Assembly: GCF_039872765.1 (NCBI RefSeq)
Contig: NZ_JBDPZC010000017.1
Coordinates: 1 to 64,000 of the forward strand
Length of the DNA stretch: 64,000 nt
Direction: 5' to 3'
DNA from: Roseateles_B flavus
Lineage (GTDB): Bacteria; Pseudomonadota; Gammaproteobacteria; Burkholderiales; Burkholderiaceae_C
Shown here: positions 16,667-25,660 of the stretch, in pieces
How positions within the stretch are numbered: position 1 is the stretch's first letter
How the letters are laid out: each line of letters opens with the position of its first letter
Notes under the pieces: model-generated
Database searches by the model: none
What the model saw: the letters and a program-made list of their open reading frames with translations, nothing else
Told to the model about the DNA's origin: nothing
Made by a program: the position numbers and the translations under genes

Positions 16667-17322
16667 AGGGTCTTGTACAGCAGGGCGGCCGAATGCAGCC
16701 GGCCTTCGGCGCAGACGCTGTGCCCGGGGATGGCGCCGGCGCGCTGCCAGCCCAGATGGGTGTAGACGGCCTCGGCCTGGGAGTCCGCGGGCGCTTCCAG
16801 CACCAGCAGCCGGCGGCCCTGGCGCAGGGCCGTGCACTCCAGCGTCGCCATCAGCTGGCTGGCGATGCCCCGGCCGCGTTCCTGGCTGTGCACCATGAGG
16901 CGCTGCACCTCCCCGCGGTGGTGCGCGTTGGAGGGCTGGGGCAGGGCCAGCTGCACCGCACCCTGCAGCGGGCCATGGCCATCTCCCTCGCAGGCGATCC
17001 AGAGGTGGTGGTGGCTGCCCAGGCGCGCGTAGACGCTGTGCCAGTAGTCCATGGCCTGGTAGCGGGACAAGGGGGCCAGGAAGCCCAGCGAGGCGCCGTG
17101 GTGCACGCTGTCGATCAGGAGGTCCGCCAGGGCCGGCAGCCATTGCAGGTCCCGCGAACCCAGCGCCCGCACCTGCACCGCGCCGCGCTTGCGTGCCTGC
17201 CCGACCACGCGCAAGCGGGCGGCGCCAGCGCCCTGCGGCTGGGCCGGCGGTGCCTGCAGGGGGGCGACGGAAGAGGAGAGTGCGGCCGGGGTGTAGGCAA
17301 AGGGGGCGTCAAAGGCTTGCAT
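16663..17322 (-). CDS. GNAT-family N-acetyltransferase
   Basis: A 219-residue acetyltransferase with a flexible Pro/Ala-rich N-terminus of about 50 residues, then a GNAT domain: VRALGSRDLQWLPALADLLIDSV, LWIACEGDGHGPLQGAVQL, the acetyl-CoA loop VHSQERGRGIASQLMATLE and AEAVYTHLGWQRAG. It resembles AAC/RimI-like enzymes that modify small amines, but the substrate cannot be named. It is the first gene of a two-gene overlapping GNAT pair. Confidence 0.82.
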   Translation of the reverse strand: MQAFDAPFAYTPAALSSSVAPLQAPPAQPQGAGAARLRVVGQARKRGAVQVRALGSRDLQWLPALADLLIDSVHHGASLGFLAPLSRYQAMDYWHSVYARLGSHHHLWIACEGDGHGPLQGAVQLALPQPSNAHHRGEVQRLMVHSQERGRGIASQLMATLECTALRQGRRLLVLEAPADSQAEAVYTHLGWQRAGAIPGHSVCAEGRLHSAALLYKTL

Positions 17323-17423
17323 GGTGCTGCGCTCCTGTGTTCAGGTCGGCCCGTCGGGTGGACGGGTTTGCCTCATTCCAAGCAAGCAGCGTGCCAGTGC
17401 GCAAAGGCAGGCAGATGACGGGG

Positions 17424-18638
17424 TCAGCCCGTCTTTTCGGCAGGGGTCCAGCCGGGCTCGTCGCACAGGCGGCCACGGCCGCTGCGCTTGGCCTCGTACA
17501 GGGCGGCATCGGCGCGGCGCATCATGTCCTCGACGCTGCGATCGCCCGGGCGCAGCAGGGCCCAGCCCGCGCTGAAATCCAGTGCAAAGCCCAGCTCCTT
17601 CTCGGCGCGCGCATGTAGCACCGCCCGCAGGCGGGCGTCCATGGCGCGCGGCCCCAGTTCGTCACTGCGGGCCAGCAGCACGCAGAACTCCTCGCCGCCC
17701 ACGCGCCCGGCCAGGTCGCCCACGCGCAGCACCTGCTGCACGCAGCTGGCGAAGAGGGCCAGGGCGCGGTCTCCGCCTTCGTGGCCGTGGTCGTCATTGA
17801 CCTTCTTGAACAGGTCCAGGTCCAGCATGACCAGGCATAGCGGCTCGCCATGGCGCCGGGCCAGGGAGATCAGCTCCTCGGAGCGGCTGCCAAAGGCGCG
17901 GCGGTTGGCCAGCCCCGTCAGGGCGTCCGTGTGGGCCTGGCGCTGCAGGTGCAGCTCGGTCTCGCCGCGCCAGGCCACCAGGATGGCCAGCACGCTGACC
18001 AGCAGCATCACGTGTGCGCCGAGGATGATGGCCTGCGTGAGCAGCGCTTCCCACCCCACCTCCCGCCCGAGGAAATGCAGGCTGGCGCGCAGCAGGGGGA
18101 CGCTGGCCATGGCGCCAAACCCCAGCCCGAGCAAGGTGCGCCATGCCCGATCCTTGTGCTCGACGGGCGTGATGTGCCTGATTTCGAGGCCCTGCTGCTC
18201 CGCCTCGCGCGGCCAGGAGCAGGCCAGGGCCAGCGCCAGCATCTGAAGGGAGAGGCCCAGGCCGGACCAGGCGATGGCGAAGTGGTCGGCGCCACTGCCG
18301 TCCAGCACCGAGGCGAGGGCCAGCACCAGGGGCGCGCCCATCATCGCCCAGCGGCCCGGGCGCCGGCCCAGCCAGTCCCGAAGTGCCAGCCACAGGGCGC
18401 TGAGGCTGGCACTGAGGGCCAGCATGGCGACGAAGCCGCCCAGGCCATCGCTGATCGGTGCCCCGGAGGACTGGCGCAGCCACAGCGCCATCCAGCCCAC
18501 GCACTGCAGCGCGATATAGCCTTGCGCGAAACGGGCCGCGCGGCTCACGGCAGCGCCCATCAGCAGGGGCAGCATCACCATGAGGCTCAGCAGCTCCAGC
18601 AGGAGCAGGCTCAGCAGCGTGGGGGTGTCCAGGAGCAT
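17424..18638 (-). CDS. Membrane diguanylate cyclase (GGDEF)
   Basis: A 404-residue c-di-GMP synthase. The first 230 residues are hydrophobic, with six or seven predicted membrane helices (LLSLLLLELLSLMVML, FVAMLALSASLSALWLAL, AIILGAHVMLLVSVLAILVAW). The GGDEF domain starts at HTDALTGLANRRAF, has the signature RVGGEEF and carries an upstream RVGD at the inhibitory I-site, so it should be active and product-inhibited. The start at 18638 is preferred because it begins the membrane region; further upstream the frame overlaps amn. The sensed signal is unknown. Confidence 0.9.
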   Translation of the reverse strand: MLLDTPTLLSLLLLELLSLMVMLPLLMGAAVSRAARFAQGYIALQCVGWMALWLRQSSGAPISDGLGGFVAMLALSASLSALWLALRDWLGRRPGRWAMMGAPLVLALASVLDGSGADHFAIAWSGLGLSLQMLALALACSWPREAEQQGLEIRHITPVEHKDRAWRTLLGLGFGAMASVPLLRASLHFLGREVGWEALLTQAIILGAHVMLLVSVLAILVAWRGETELHLQRQAHTDALTGLANRRAFGSRSEELISLARRHGEPLCLVMLDLDLFKKVNDDHGHEGGDRALALFASCVQQVLRVGDLAGRVGGEEFCVLLARSDELGPRAMDARLRAVLHARAEKELGFALDFSAGWALLRPGDRSVEDMMRRADAALYEAKRSGRGRLCDEPGWTPAEKTG

Positions 18639-18732
18639 GGGGTCGAGTCTTGCCTGGGAGCGGGGCGTTTCCCCATTGTGGGGCTGGCCGGCCGCAAAAG
18701 TCACGCGATGGTGCACACCACCGTGGGGCCGA

Positions 18733-20253
18733 TCACTGGAAGGCCACCTCGGCAAAGCTGCGCAGCTTGCGGCTGTGCAGCTTGCCGGCCGGGCTGGCGC
18801 GCAGCAGCTCGATGGCGCGCAGGCCGATCCGCAGGTGCTGGTCCACCCGCTCGCGATAGAACTGGTTGGCCATGCCGGGCAGCTTGATCTCGCCGTGCAG
18901 TGGCTTGTCGGAGACGCACAGCAAGGTGCCGTAGGGCACGCGGAAGCGGAAGCCGTTGGCGGCGATGGTGGCGCTTTCCATGTCCAGTGCGATGGCCCGG
19001 CTCTGGCTGAAGCGCCGCTCCGGTCCGCCCTGGTGCGCGCTGGGCAGCAGCTCCCAGTTGCGGTTGTCGGTCGAGGCCACGGTGCCGGTGCGCAGGATGC
19101 GCTTGAGCTCGAAGCCCGACAGCTGCGTGACCTCGGCCACCGCGCGCTCCAGCGCCACCTGCACCTCGGCCAGCGGCGGGATGGGCACCCACAGCGGCAG
19201 CTCCTCGTCCAGCACATGGTCCTCGCGCACGTAGCCGTGGGCCAGGACGTAGTCGCCCAGCTGCTGGCTGTTGCGCAGGCCGGCACAGTGGCCCAGCATC
19301 AGCCAGCAGTGCGGGCGCAGCACGGCGATGTGGTCGCTCATGGTCTTGGCATTGGCCGGGCCGACGCCAATGTTGACCATGGTGATGCCGCTGGCGTCGC
19401 GGCGCAGCAGGTGGTAGGCCGGCATCTGTGGCAGGCGCAGGGGCGGCAGGCCCGGTGCCATGGCGGCGAACTCGGCCTCGCAGCCGGCGCGGGCCGTCCA
19501 GACATTGCCGGGTTCGACGAAGCCGATGCAGTCGTCCAGCTCATGGGCTGCGGCGGGGTCGGGTGGCGCCTGCATCAGCTCGCGGCCCAGGCGGATGAAC
19601 TCGTCGATGTAGAACTGGTAGTTGGTGAAGAGCACGAAGTTCTGGAAGTGCTCGGGCGAGCAGCCGGTGTAGTGGCGCAGGCGGTGCAGGGAGTAGTCCA
19701 CCCGCGGCGCGGTGAACAGCGACAGCGGCTCGGGCTCGCCCGGCGCCGGCTCGTGCGTGCCGTTGGCGATGCCGTCGTCCATGGCGGCGAGGTCCGGCAG
19801 GTCGAAGCACTCGCGCAGCAGCAGGCGGCGCTCGGGTGGCAGATCGCCCTCGAGGTGCTCGTGCTCGCTGAGCGCGAAGTGCAGGGGGATGGGCGCGGTG
19901 CTGCTGCCGATCTCCAGCTCGGCGCCGTGGTTCTTCAGCAGCAGCGCGAACTGCTCGCGGTAGTAGCGGCCGAAGAGCTCGGGCCGGGTGAGCGTGGTCT
20001 CGTAGACGCCGGGCCCTGCCACGAAGCCATAGGCCAGGCGTGAGTCGCCACGGGTGAGCCGCTCGCTGCGCAGCCGCACAAAGGGATAGCAGGCCCGTAC
20101 GCGGCCCACGTCTTCGCCCCGCAGAAAGCGCTGCAGGGCCTCACGCAGATGGCTCACCCCCTGCGCATAGATCAGCTGCACCTGCTGCCAGGCTGCCTCG
20201 GCCTCCTGGAAACGTTGGGGGGCGACGAAGGGGGCGGTGTTGGCAATCTTCAT
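18733..20253 (-). CDS. amn: AMP nucleosidase
   Basis: A 506-residue enzyme hydrolysing AMP to adenine and ribose 5-phosphate in purine salvage and adenylate balance. The N-terminal AMNp-type region runs to about residue 190; the nucleoside-phosphorylase-like catalytic domain follows, with TMVNIGVGPANAKT, MLGHCAGLR and the late IALDMESATIAANGFRF (ME-S signature). AGGAGCCTCC precedes the ATG at 20253, so the ATG six codons upstream is rejected. It is divergent from the pullulanase gene across a gap with two inverted repeats. Confidence 0.95.
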   Translation of the reverse strand: MKIANTAPFVAPQRFQEAEAAWQQVQLIYAQGVSHLREALQRFLRGEDVGRVRACYPFVRLRSERLTRGDSRLAYGFVAGPGVYETTLTRPELFGRYYREQFALLLKNHGAELEIGSSTAPIPLHFALSEHEHLEGDLPPERRLLLRECFDLPDLAAMDDGIANGTHEPAPGEPEPLSLFTAPRVDYSLHRLRHYTGCSPEHFQNFVLFTNYQFYIDEFIRLGRELMQAPPDPAAAHELDDCIGFVEPGNVWTARAGCEAEFAAMAPGLPPLRLPQMPAYHLLRRDASGITMVNIGVGPANAKTMSDHIAVLRPHCWLMLGHCAGLRNSQQLGDYVLAHGYVREDHVLDEELPLWVPIPPLAEVQVALERAVAEVTQLSGFELKRILRTGTVASTDNRNWELLPSAHQGGPERRFSQSRAIALDMESATIAANGFRFRVPYGTLLCVSDKPLHGEIKLPGMANQFYRERVDQHLRIGLRAIELLRASPAGKLHSRKLRSFAEVAFQ

Positions 20254-20289
20254 GGAGGCTCCTGGATCCATTGTGGCTCGGAAGCGGAG

Positions 20290-20325
20290 GCCTCGCGGTC
20301 AAGTAGCAAAGCTACTCTCCGAGGC
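20290..20325. promoter_or_regulatory. Nested inverted repeat in the amn-pullulanase gap
   Basis: Outer arms GCCTCG/CGAGGC enclose inner arms AGTAGC/GCTACT around AAA, so this could act as an operator or an RNA hairpin. It starts 37 bp upstream of the amn start codon. No binding protein can be named. Confidence 0.45.
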
Positions 20326-20387
20326 GTTATTTGTTGAATCCTTTGGTGATTACGACAGGTTTCCGAGGGTTGCTCCGATCTTTTGAA

Positions 20388-20402
20388 TGTAGTTTTACTT
20401 CA
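20388..20402. promoter_or_regulatory. LacI-operator-like dyad before the pullulanase gene
   Basis: TGTAGT-TTT-ACTTCA is an inverted repeat with one mismatch, 55 bp upstream of the pullulanase start in an AT-rich patch. Its shape resembles operators of LacI-type sugar regulators, but no such gene lies in the window. Confidence 0.35.
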
Positions 20403-20456
20403 ATACCATGCCGGCAGGCCGCGGCCAGGACCGCGCCAGCACCGGAGCGAGACACC

Positions 20457-23400
20457 ATGAATGCGATGTACCGGCCCAAGGGCCGCGGCTGGCTTTGGGC
20501 CGGTCTGCTGTTCCTGACCCTCACCCTGGCCTTGGCTGGCTGCGGTGGCGGTGGCGGTGGCGATCCCGCCGCGTCGACCCCGCCGCCGCCCGCCGACGAC
20601 CCCCTGCTGAGCCAGGGCGGCACTGCGGCTCCCCATCTCCTGCTGCAGGCGCTGCCGGCGCCCGGCACGGGCGGCAGCGGCGGCAGCACGGACCGCACCA
20701 CGCTCACGGTGCACTACAAGCGCCTCGACGGCGACACCAGCGGCTGGCAGCTCCACAGCTGGGGTGCGGGCCAGGACCCGGGCTGGAACAGCGGCCACAA
20801 CCCCAGCGGCAGCGACAGCTTCGGCGCGATCTACCAGGTGCCCCTGGTGGCCAGCTCCGGCACCGTGGGCTACCTCTTCCACAAGGGCGACACGAAGGAC
20901 CACGGCGGCGCGGACCAGAGCTACACCCTCAAGGCCGGCAGGAACGAGATCTGGCGCATCGAGGGCGACCCGAGCACCTATTCCGCCAATCCCAGCGGGG
21001 CGGCGCTGCCGGACCTCAAGACCGTCCGCGTGCACTACAAGCGCTATGACGCCCACTACGCGGCCTGGGGCCTGCATCTGTGGGACGGCAGCGGGCTGGA
21101 CGTCTCGCGCCTGGCCGGCCTGAATGTGGGCAACTGGGGGACGCCCGTGCCCCTGGCCCAGATGCCGGGCTACAGCGCCGGCAGCAGCGAGGTCGTCTTC
21201 GACCTGCCCGTGCTCAACCCGCAGGGCGACGCCTCGCGCAAGACCGTGGAGTTCATCATCCACGGCCTGCCACCCCGCGAGGGCGACAAGGACGGCCGCG
21301 AGCAGAACATCCGCGTGGACTACGCCGCCCTGCACATCACGAACCAGGTCGGCGAGGTCTGGCTGGTGCAGCAGGACGCAACGGTCTACACCGCTGCACC
21401 GGACACCCGCTCCGTCTCCGCCAGCGATGCCCGCGCCGTGTGGCTCAACCGCAGCCTGATCCAGTGGCCGCGGGTGGACGCGGGCGGGGTGCACAAGCTT
21501 TACCACTCGGCCACCGGCCAGATCATGGTGGCCAAGGACGCGAAGCTCAGCGGGGCCGATGGTGCGCTGGTGCTGAGCCGCTCGACGGCGGCCGTGCCCG
21601 CGGCCGTAGCCGAGCGCTTCAAGTACGTTGCTCCCGGCGTGGTGCTGGGCCTCAAGGACGGCGACCAGGCCCGCCTCGGCGAGCTGCTGAAGCAGCAGCT
21701 GGTGCTGGTGCAGGAGGATGCGAATGGCCTGGTGCAGAACGCCACGACCGTGCAGCTGGCCGGCGCGCTGGACGACCTCTATGCCTCCGCCGCCGCGCTC
21801 ACTGACCTCGGCGCCACCGTGGCTGGCGGCAGCACGCGCTTCAAGCTCTGGGCGCCCACGGCCCAGGCGGTGCGTGTGTACACCTATGCGGGCAGCAGTG
21901 GTGATCCGCTCAGCGTGGACCTGCTGACCTTCGATGCCGCCACGGGCGCGTGGTCCCTCAGCAAGGCCGCGGACCTCAGCGGGCGCTACTACCGCTATGC
22001 CGTGGACGTGTTCGTGCGCGGCAAGGGCCTGCTGCGCAATTTCGTGACGGATCCGTATTCGGTGAGCCTGGGCGTGGACTCTGCGCGCAGCTACATCGCC
22101 AGCCTGGACGCAGCGGCCCTCAAGCCCGCCGGCTGGGACCAGAGCGCGCCGCCGGCGACCGTGAGCCGCAACACCGACATGAGCATCTACGAGTTGCACC
22201 TGCGGGACTTTTCGGCCACGGACGCCAGCGTGCCGGCCGAGCACCGCGGCAAGTACCTGGCGTTCACCGATGCGTCCAGCCGGGGCATGCAGCACCTGAA
22301 GGCTCTGGCCGCGGCCGGCCTGACCGATGTGCACCTGCTTCCCGTCTTCGACCTGGGCAGCGTGCCCGAAAGCGGCTGCAGCACGCCAGCCATCAGCGGC
22401 GCGCCCGACGCCGAGATCCAGCAGGCCGCCGTTGCCGCGGCTGCCGCGGGAGACTGCTTCAACTGGGGCTACGACCCCTACCACTACGGCGCGCCCGAAG
22501 GCAGCTATGCCAGCGATGCGGCCGACGGTGCCAAACGCATCCTCGAGTTCCGCCAGATGGTCATGGGGCTCAACGCCGCCGGCCTGCGCGTGGGCATGGA
22601 CGTGGTCTACAACCACACCGTTGCTTCGGGCCAGGACACGGTCAAGTCGGTGCTGGACCGCGTCGTGCCGGGCTACTACCACCGGCTCAACGCCAGCGGT
22701 GGCGTGGAGACCTCCACCTGCTGCGACAACACGGCGACCGAGAACCTGATGATGGGCAAGCTGATGATCGACACCGCGATCCGCTGGGCCCGCGACTATC
22801 ACATCAGCTCCTTCCGCTTCGACATCATGGGCCACCAGCCGCGCGCCGTGATGGAGCAGCTCAAGGCCGCGGTGGCCGCGGCCGCGGGCCGCCCGGTGCA
22901 GCTCATCGGCGAGGGCTGGAACTTCGGCGAGGTGATGGACGGCGCCCGCTTCGTGCAGGCCTCCATGGGGTCGCTCAACGGCTCGGGCATTGGCAGCTTC
23001 AACCCCTTCATCCGCGACGCGGTGCGCGGCGGGAGCCCCTTCGATTCAGGCAACGCGCTCATCGCCAACCAGGGCTGGATCAACGGGCTCTACCTGGATC
23101 CGAATGCGCAGTCCGGCGGTCGCAGCCGCAACGACCTGATGTGGCAGGGCGACCTGATCAAGTCCGGCCTGGCCGGCTCGGTCAAGGGCTTCCCGCTGCA
23201 GACCCACTGGGACGCCAGCGTGACCCTGGAGCAGCTCAACGGCGCAGGCTATGTGGCCGAGCCGGGCGAGGCGGTCAACTACATCGAGAACCACGACAAC
23301 CAGACGCTCTTTGACATCAACGCCTGGCGCCTGCCGCAGGGCAGCTCGCGCATGGACCGGGCGCGGGTGCAGATCCTTGGTGCAGCGATCAATGCCTTCA

Positions 23401-24014
23401 GCCAGGGCGTGGCCTACTTCCATGCCGGCGTGGACGTGCTGCGCAGCAAGAGCCTGGACCGCAACAGCTATGACGCCGGCGACTGGTTCAATCGTCTGGA
23501 CTGGAGCTACCAGGACAACGGCTGGGGCAGCGGCCTGCCGATGAAGAGCGACAACGGCGACAGCTGGGCGCTGATGAAGCCCCTGCTGGCCGATGCCTCG
23601 ATCAAGCCCGGCGCCACCGAGATCGCCTGGACCCGCGATGCCTTCCGGGACCTGCTGCGCATCCGCGCCAGCTCCAGCCTGTTCCACCTGCCCAGCGCGG
23701 CGGAGATCAGGCAGCGCCTGCGCTTCCACAACACCGGTTCCGGGCAGCAGGAGGCGCTGATCGTGGGCCAGCTGGAGGGTCGCGGACTGGCAGGGGCGGG
23801 CGTCCAGGAGCTGGTCTATGTCTTCAATGCCGACAAGCAGGCCCGCAGCGTCGACATCCCGGCCCTGCAAGGCAAGGGCTACCGCCTGCATCCGGTGCAT
23901 CTGGCCAGCGCTGCGGCCGATGCGCGCATCGCGGCCGAGGCCCGCTACGACGGCGGCACGGGCCGGTTCACGGTGCCGGCGCGCTCGGCCGTGGTCTTCG
24001 TGATCGGCCTCTGA
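20457..24014 (+). CDS. pulA: Pullulanase-type alpha-1,6-glucosidase, lipoprotein
   Basis: A 1,185-residue GH13 debranching enzyme that cleaves alpha-1,6 links in pullulan, starch or glycogen. The lipobox LAGC (Cys about residue 23) marks an exported lipoprotein. Two pullulanase-associated CBM41 modules follow (VHYKRLDG at about 82 and VHYKRYDA at about 189), then a CBM48-like module near 458. The type I pullulanase signature NWGYDPYHYG is near 667, with catalytic regions DVVYNH (about 714), FRFDIMG (nucleophile Asp), GEGW (acid/base Glu) and ENHDN. GGAG precedes the start at 20457. It is probably surface-exposed and supplies maltodextrins; no transporter genes lie nearby. Confidence 0.94.
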   Translation: MNAMYRPKGRGWLWAGLLFLTLTLALAGCGGGGGGDPAASTPPPPADDPLLSQGGTAAPHLLLQALPAPGTGGSGGSTDRTTLTVHYKRLDGDTSGWQLHSWGAGQDPGWNSGHNPSGSDSFGAIYQVPLVASSGTVGYLFHKGDTKDHGGADQSYTLKAGRNEIWRIEGDPSTYSANPSGAALPDLKTVRVHYKRYDAHYAAWGLHLWDGSGLDVSRLAGLNVGNWGTPVPLAQMPGYSAGSSEVVFDLPVLNPQGDASRKTVEFIIHGLPPREGDKDGREQNIRVDYAALHITNQVGEVWLVQQDATVYTAAPDTRSVSASDARAVWLNRSLIQWPRVDAGGVHKLYHSATGQIMVAKDAKLSGADGALVLSRSTAAVPAAVAERFKYVAPGVVLGLKDGDQARLGELLKQQLVLVQEDANGLVQNATTVQLAGALDDLYASAAALTDLGATVAGGSTRFKLWAPTAQAVRVYTYAGSSGDPLSVDLLTFDAATGAWSLSKAADLSGRYYRYAVDVFVRGKGLLRNFVTDPYSVSLGVDSARSYIASLDAAALKPAGWDQSAPPATVSRNTDMSIYELHLRDFSATDASVPAEHRGKYLAFTDASSRGMQHLKALAAAGLTDVHLLPVFDLGSVPESGCSTPAISGAPDAEIQQAAVAAAAAGDCFNWGYDPYHYGAPEGSYASDAADGAKRILEFRQMVMGLNAAGLRVGMDVVYNHTVASGQDTVKSVLDRVVPGYYHRLNASGGVETSTCCDNTATENLMMGKLMIDTAIRWARDYHISSFRFDIMGHQPRAVMEQLKAAVAAAAGRPVQLIGEGWNFGEVMDGARFVQASMGSLNGSGIGSFNPFIRDAVRGGSPFDSGNALIANQGWINGLYLDPNAQSGGRSRNDLMWQGDLIKSGLAGSVKGFPLQTHWDASVTLEQLNGAGYVAEPGEAVNYIENHDNQTLFDINAWRLPQGSSRMDRARVQILGAAINAFSQGVAYFHAGVDVLRSKSLDRNSYDAGDWFNRLDWSYQDNGWGSGLPMKSDNGDSWALMKPLLADASIKPGATEIAWTRDAFRDLLRIRASSSLFHLPSAAEIRQRLRFHNTGSGQQEALIVGQLEGRGLAGAGVQELVYVFNADKQARSVDIPALQGKGYRLHPVHLASAAADARIAAEARYDGGTGRFTVPARSAVVFVIGL

Positions 24015-24035
24015 GCAGGGGGAGAGCCCCATGCA

Positions 24036-24064
24036 AAAGGCCAGCCTGCGGGCTGGCCTTCTTC
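24036..24064. terminator. Bidirectional intrinsic terminator
   Basis: AAGGCCAGCC-TGC-GGGCTGGCCTT forms a strong stem with A-rich and T-rich flanks between the convergent pullulanase and tail-collar genes. Confidence 0.8.
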
Positions 24065-24095
24065 GTTCCCGCGGCCCCTCGCCGGGGCCTTGCGC

Positions 24096-24695
24096 TCAGG
24101 GGCGCGAGGGGAAGATGCCTTCGGTGGCGATGAAGCAGTTCATCGTGACGAAGGGCTGCATGTTGTTGAAGGGCTGGCCGCCGCCGGCCACGCTGCTCAT
24201 CGTCGGGGCCATGGTGTTGCCGGGCGTGGCATCGGCATACAGCGTGGTGCGGGCCTTGGTGGCCGGGGCCTTGCCGGTGGGCGAGATGCTGTTGGCGTCA
24301 TTGCTGCTGGCGACAGGCGCCACGCTGTGGCTGTGCGGCGGCATCTGCGAGGCGCTCAGGGTCTGGTTCTCGGTGCCGCCCTGCTCGCCCAGGTTGCGAT
24401 AGGTCAGGCCGGGGCCCATGCCGGTGTGGATCATGACGCGGCCGCGCATGTCGGGCAGGCCGAAGGTCACGCGGCCGTCGCCGCCGTAGGTGGTGCCCAG
24501 CAGCGAGAACAGCGCCGTATTGGTGGCGATGGGCAGCAGCTGGCCGTTCATCGCCGCCCAGCCGCGCGGCGCGAAGTTGAAGCCGGCGCACATGACCTGG
24601 CCGATGAAGGGCTCGGCCTGGGCCTGGGCTTGCTGGGCCAGGCCCAGGGTGGCGACGAGGCCCAGCAGGGCGCTGCGGATGCGGAGGGTGTTCAT
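24096..24695 (-). CDS. Secreted phage tail collar-domain protein (Mdp-like)
   Basis: A 199-residue protein with a signal peptide (cleavage after LAQQAQAQA, about residue 26) and a tail-collar domain: EPFIGQVMCAGFNFAPRGWAAMNGQLLP, LGTTYGGDGRVTFGLPDMRGR and a C-terminal FVTMNCFIATEGIFP. Similar proteins are called microcystin-dependent-protein-like and occur outside phages. No other phage gene is nearby, so this is a domesticated secreted protein rather than a prophage remnant. AAGGAG seven bases upstream supports the start. Its role is unknown; surface adhesion is one possibility. Confidence 0.83.
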   Translation of the reverse strand: MNTLRIRSALLGLVATLGLAQQAQAQAEPFIGQVMCAGFNFAPRGWAAMNGQLLPIATNTALFSLLGTTYGGDGRVTFGLPDMRGRVMIHTGMGPGLTYRNLGEQGGTENQTLSASQMPPHSHSVAPVASSNDANSISPTGKAPATKARTTLYADATPGNTMAPTMSSVAGGGQPFNNMQPFVTMNCFIATEGIFPSRP

Positions 24696-24734
24696 GCGTT
24701 GTGCTCCTTGATGTCGGGATGCGGATCCGGAAAT

Positions 24735-24750
24735 GGGGTCAGGTCTTGCC
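24735..24750 (+). repeat. Copy of dispersed GGGGTCAGGTCTTGCC element
   Basis: This 16-mer is exactly repeated at 43661-43676, and its core recurs at 12192-12203 in the opposite orientation. It lies in the 69-bp gap between two minus-strand genes. It resembles intergenic repeats I associate, from memory, with REP-like elements. Confidence 0.45.
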
Positions 24751-24764
24751 GATGCGGCAGAGGC

Positions 24765-25454
24765 TCAGCGCTTCAGGGCCTTGCGGCGGCTGGCCGCCCC
24801 GGCGGCGCAGGCGGCCAGCAGGGCGAGGGACAGGGCTTGCGGCTCGGGCACGTCGCTGGCCTTGCCGGCGGGCGTGAAGCGCAGGTCGTCCACGTCGAAG
24901 ACGAAGAAGAAGTCGCCATTGCTCTTCAGCGTGATGCTGTTGAAGGCGTCGCCCGCATCGCCGGCCACGAAGCCCATGAAGTAGGCGTAGCTGCCGGCGC
25001 CGTCCGTCAGCGCGCCGCTTTGCGGGCCGTTGCTCAGCACGGTGCCGCCGATCGACAGCGTCAGGTCGCCCTCGATCACGTCGCCGCCGGCCACCACGTA
25101 GAGGCCGAAGGCGCGCAGGGCGCTGCTGAAGGTGAAGGTAAGGGTGTCACCGGAGCTGAACTGGTCCAGATTGCCGGCATCGTCCACGCCCAGGAAGTGC
25201 GTGCCCGAGGGGTTCCACAGGCCGGCCTGGTTGCGCACGCTGGGCGCCAGGCCCACGGCGGTGCTGCCGCTGACGCTGAAGCCGCCGGGCGGTGGGGACT
25301 CGAAGTCGACGAGGCTCTGGCTGCCCAGGCCGGCGCTGGCGGTGTTGAAGCTCACCAGGCTGGTGCTGCCGACCAGCGCCGCCTGAGCGGCACCGGCCAG
25401 GCCCAGCAGCAGCGTGGGCAGGACGGCCCAGGTGCGCATTGGCTTGTGTTTCAT
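24765..25454 (-). CDS. PEP-CTERM sorting-signal protein
   Basis: A 229-residue exported protein. A signal peptide (to about LAGAAQA) is followed by a beta-rich body (SLVDFESPPPGGF to FFFVFDVDDLRFTP) and a C-terminal VPEPQALSLALLAACAAGAASRRKALKR: a PEP motif, hydrophobic helix and basic tail. Such proteins are processed by exosortase and sent to the outer surface, often with exopolysaccharide. No exosortase gene is in the window. GGAGTG precedes the ATG. The function of the body is unknown. Confidence 0.9.
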   Translation of the reverse strand: MKHKPMRTWAVLPTLLLGLAGAAQAALVGSTSLVSFNTASAGLGSQSLVDFESPPPGGFSVSGSTAVGLAPSVRNQAGLWNPSGTHFLGVDDAGNLDQFSSGDTLTFTFSSALRAFGLYVVAGGDVIEGDLTLSIGGTVLSNGPQSGALTDGAGSYAYFMGFVAGDAGDAFNSITLKSNGDFFFVFDVDDLRFTPAGKASDVPEPQALSLALLAACAAGAASRRKALKR

Positions 25455-25544
25455 GGGATCACTCCTTGCTTGTGCAGGCCCCGCACGACACGGGGTTGCA
25501 TCAGGCGGGCTTGTACGCCTGTCGAGCGGACCTGGGCGGCCGCT

Positions 25545-25561
25545 CCCCCAAGTACTAGGGG
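25545..25561. promoter_or_regulatory. CCCC-AAGTACTA-GGGG dyad in a divergent promoter region
   Basis: The AGTACT core is a palindrome flanked by CCCC and GGGG arms with one mismatched pair, in the 206-bp gap between the divergent PEP-CTERM and lactonase genes, 90-105 bp from each start. The form suits a dimeric activator such as a LuxR/NarL-type regulator; the binder is unknown. Confidence 0.4.
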
Positions 25562-25660
25562 CACTGGGTTGCGGGTTCGGTCCACAATGGAGCAGTCCAA
25601 TCGCGTACCAATTTACGGTCGGATGCGCTGAAGCGGCCGGCCGGAAGCCCGAGCTGCCGC

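Noticed and set aside
24096..24695. Tail-collar gene considered as a prophage remnant
   Set aside because: It has a secretion signal and there are no other phage genes, integrase or attachment repeats around it.
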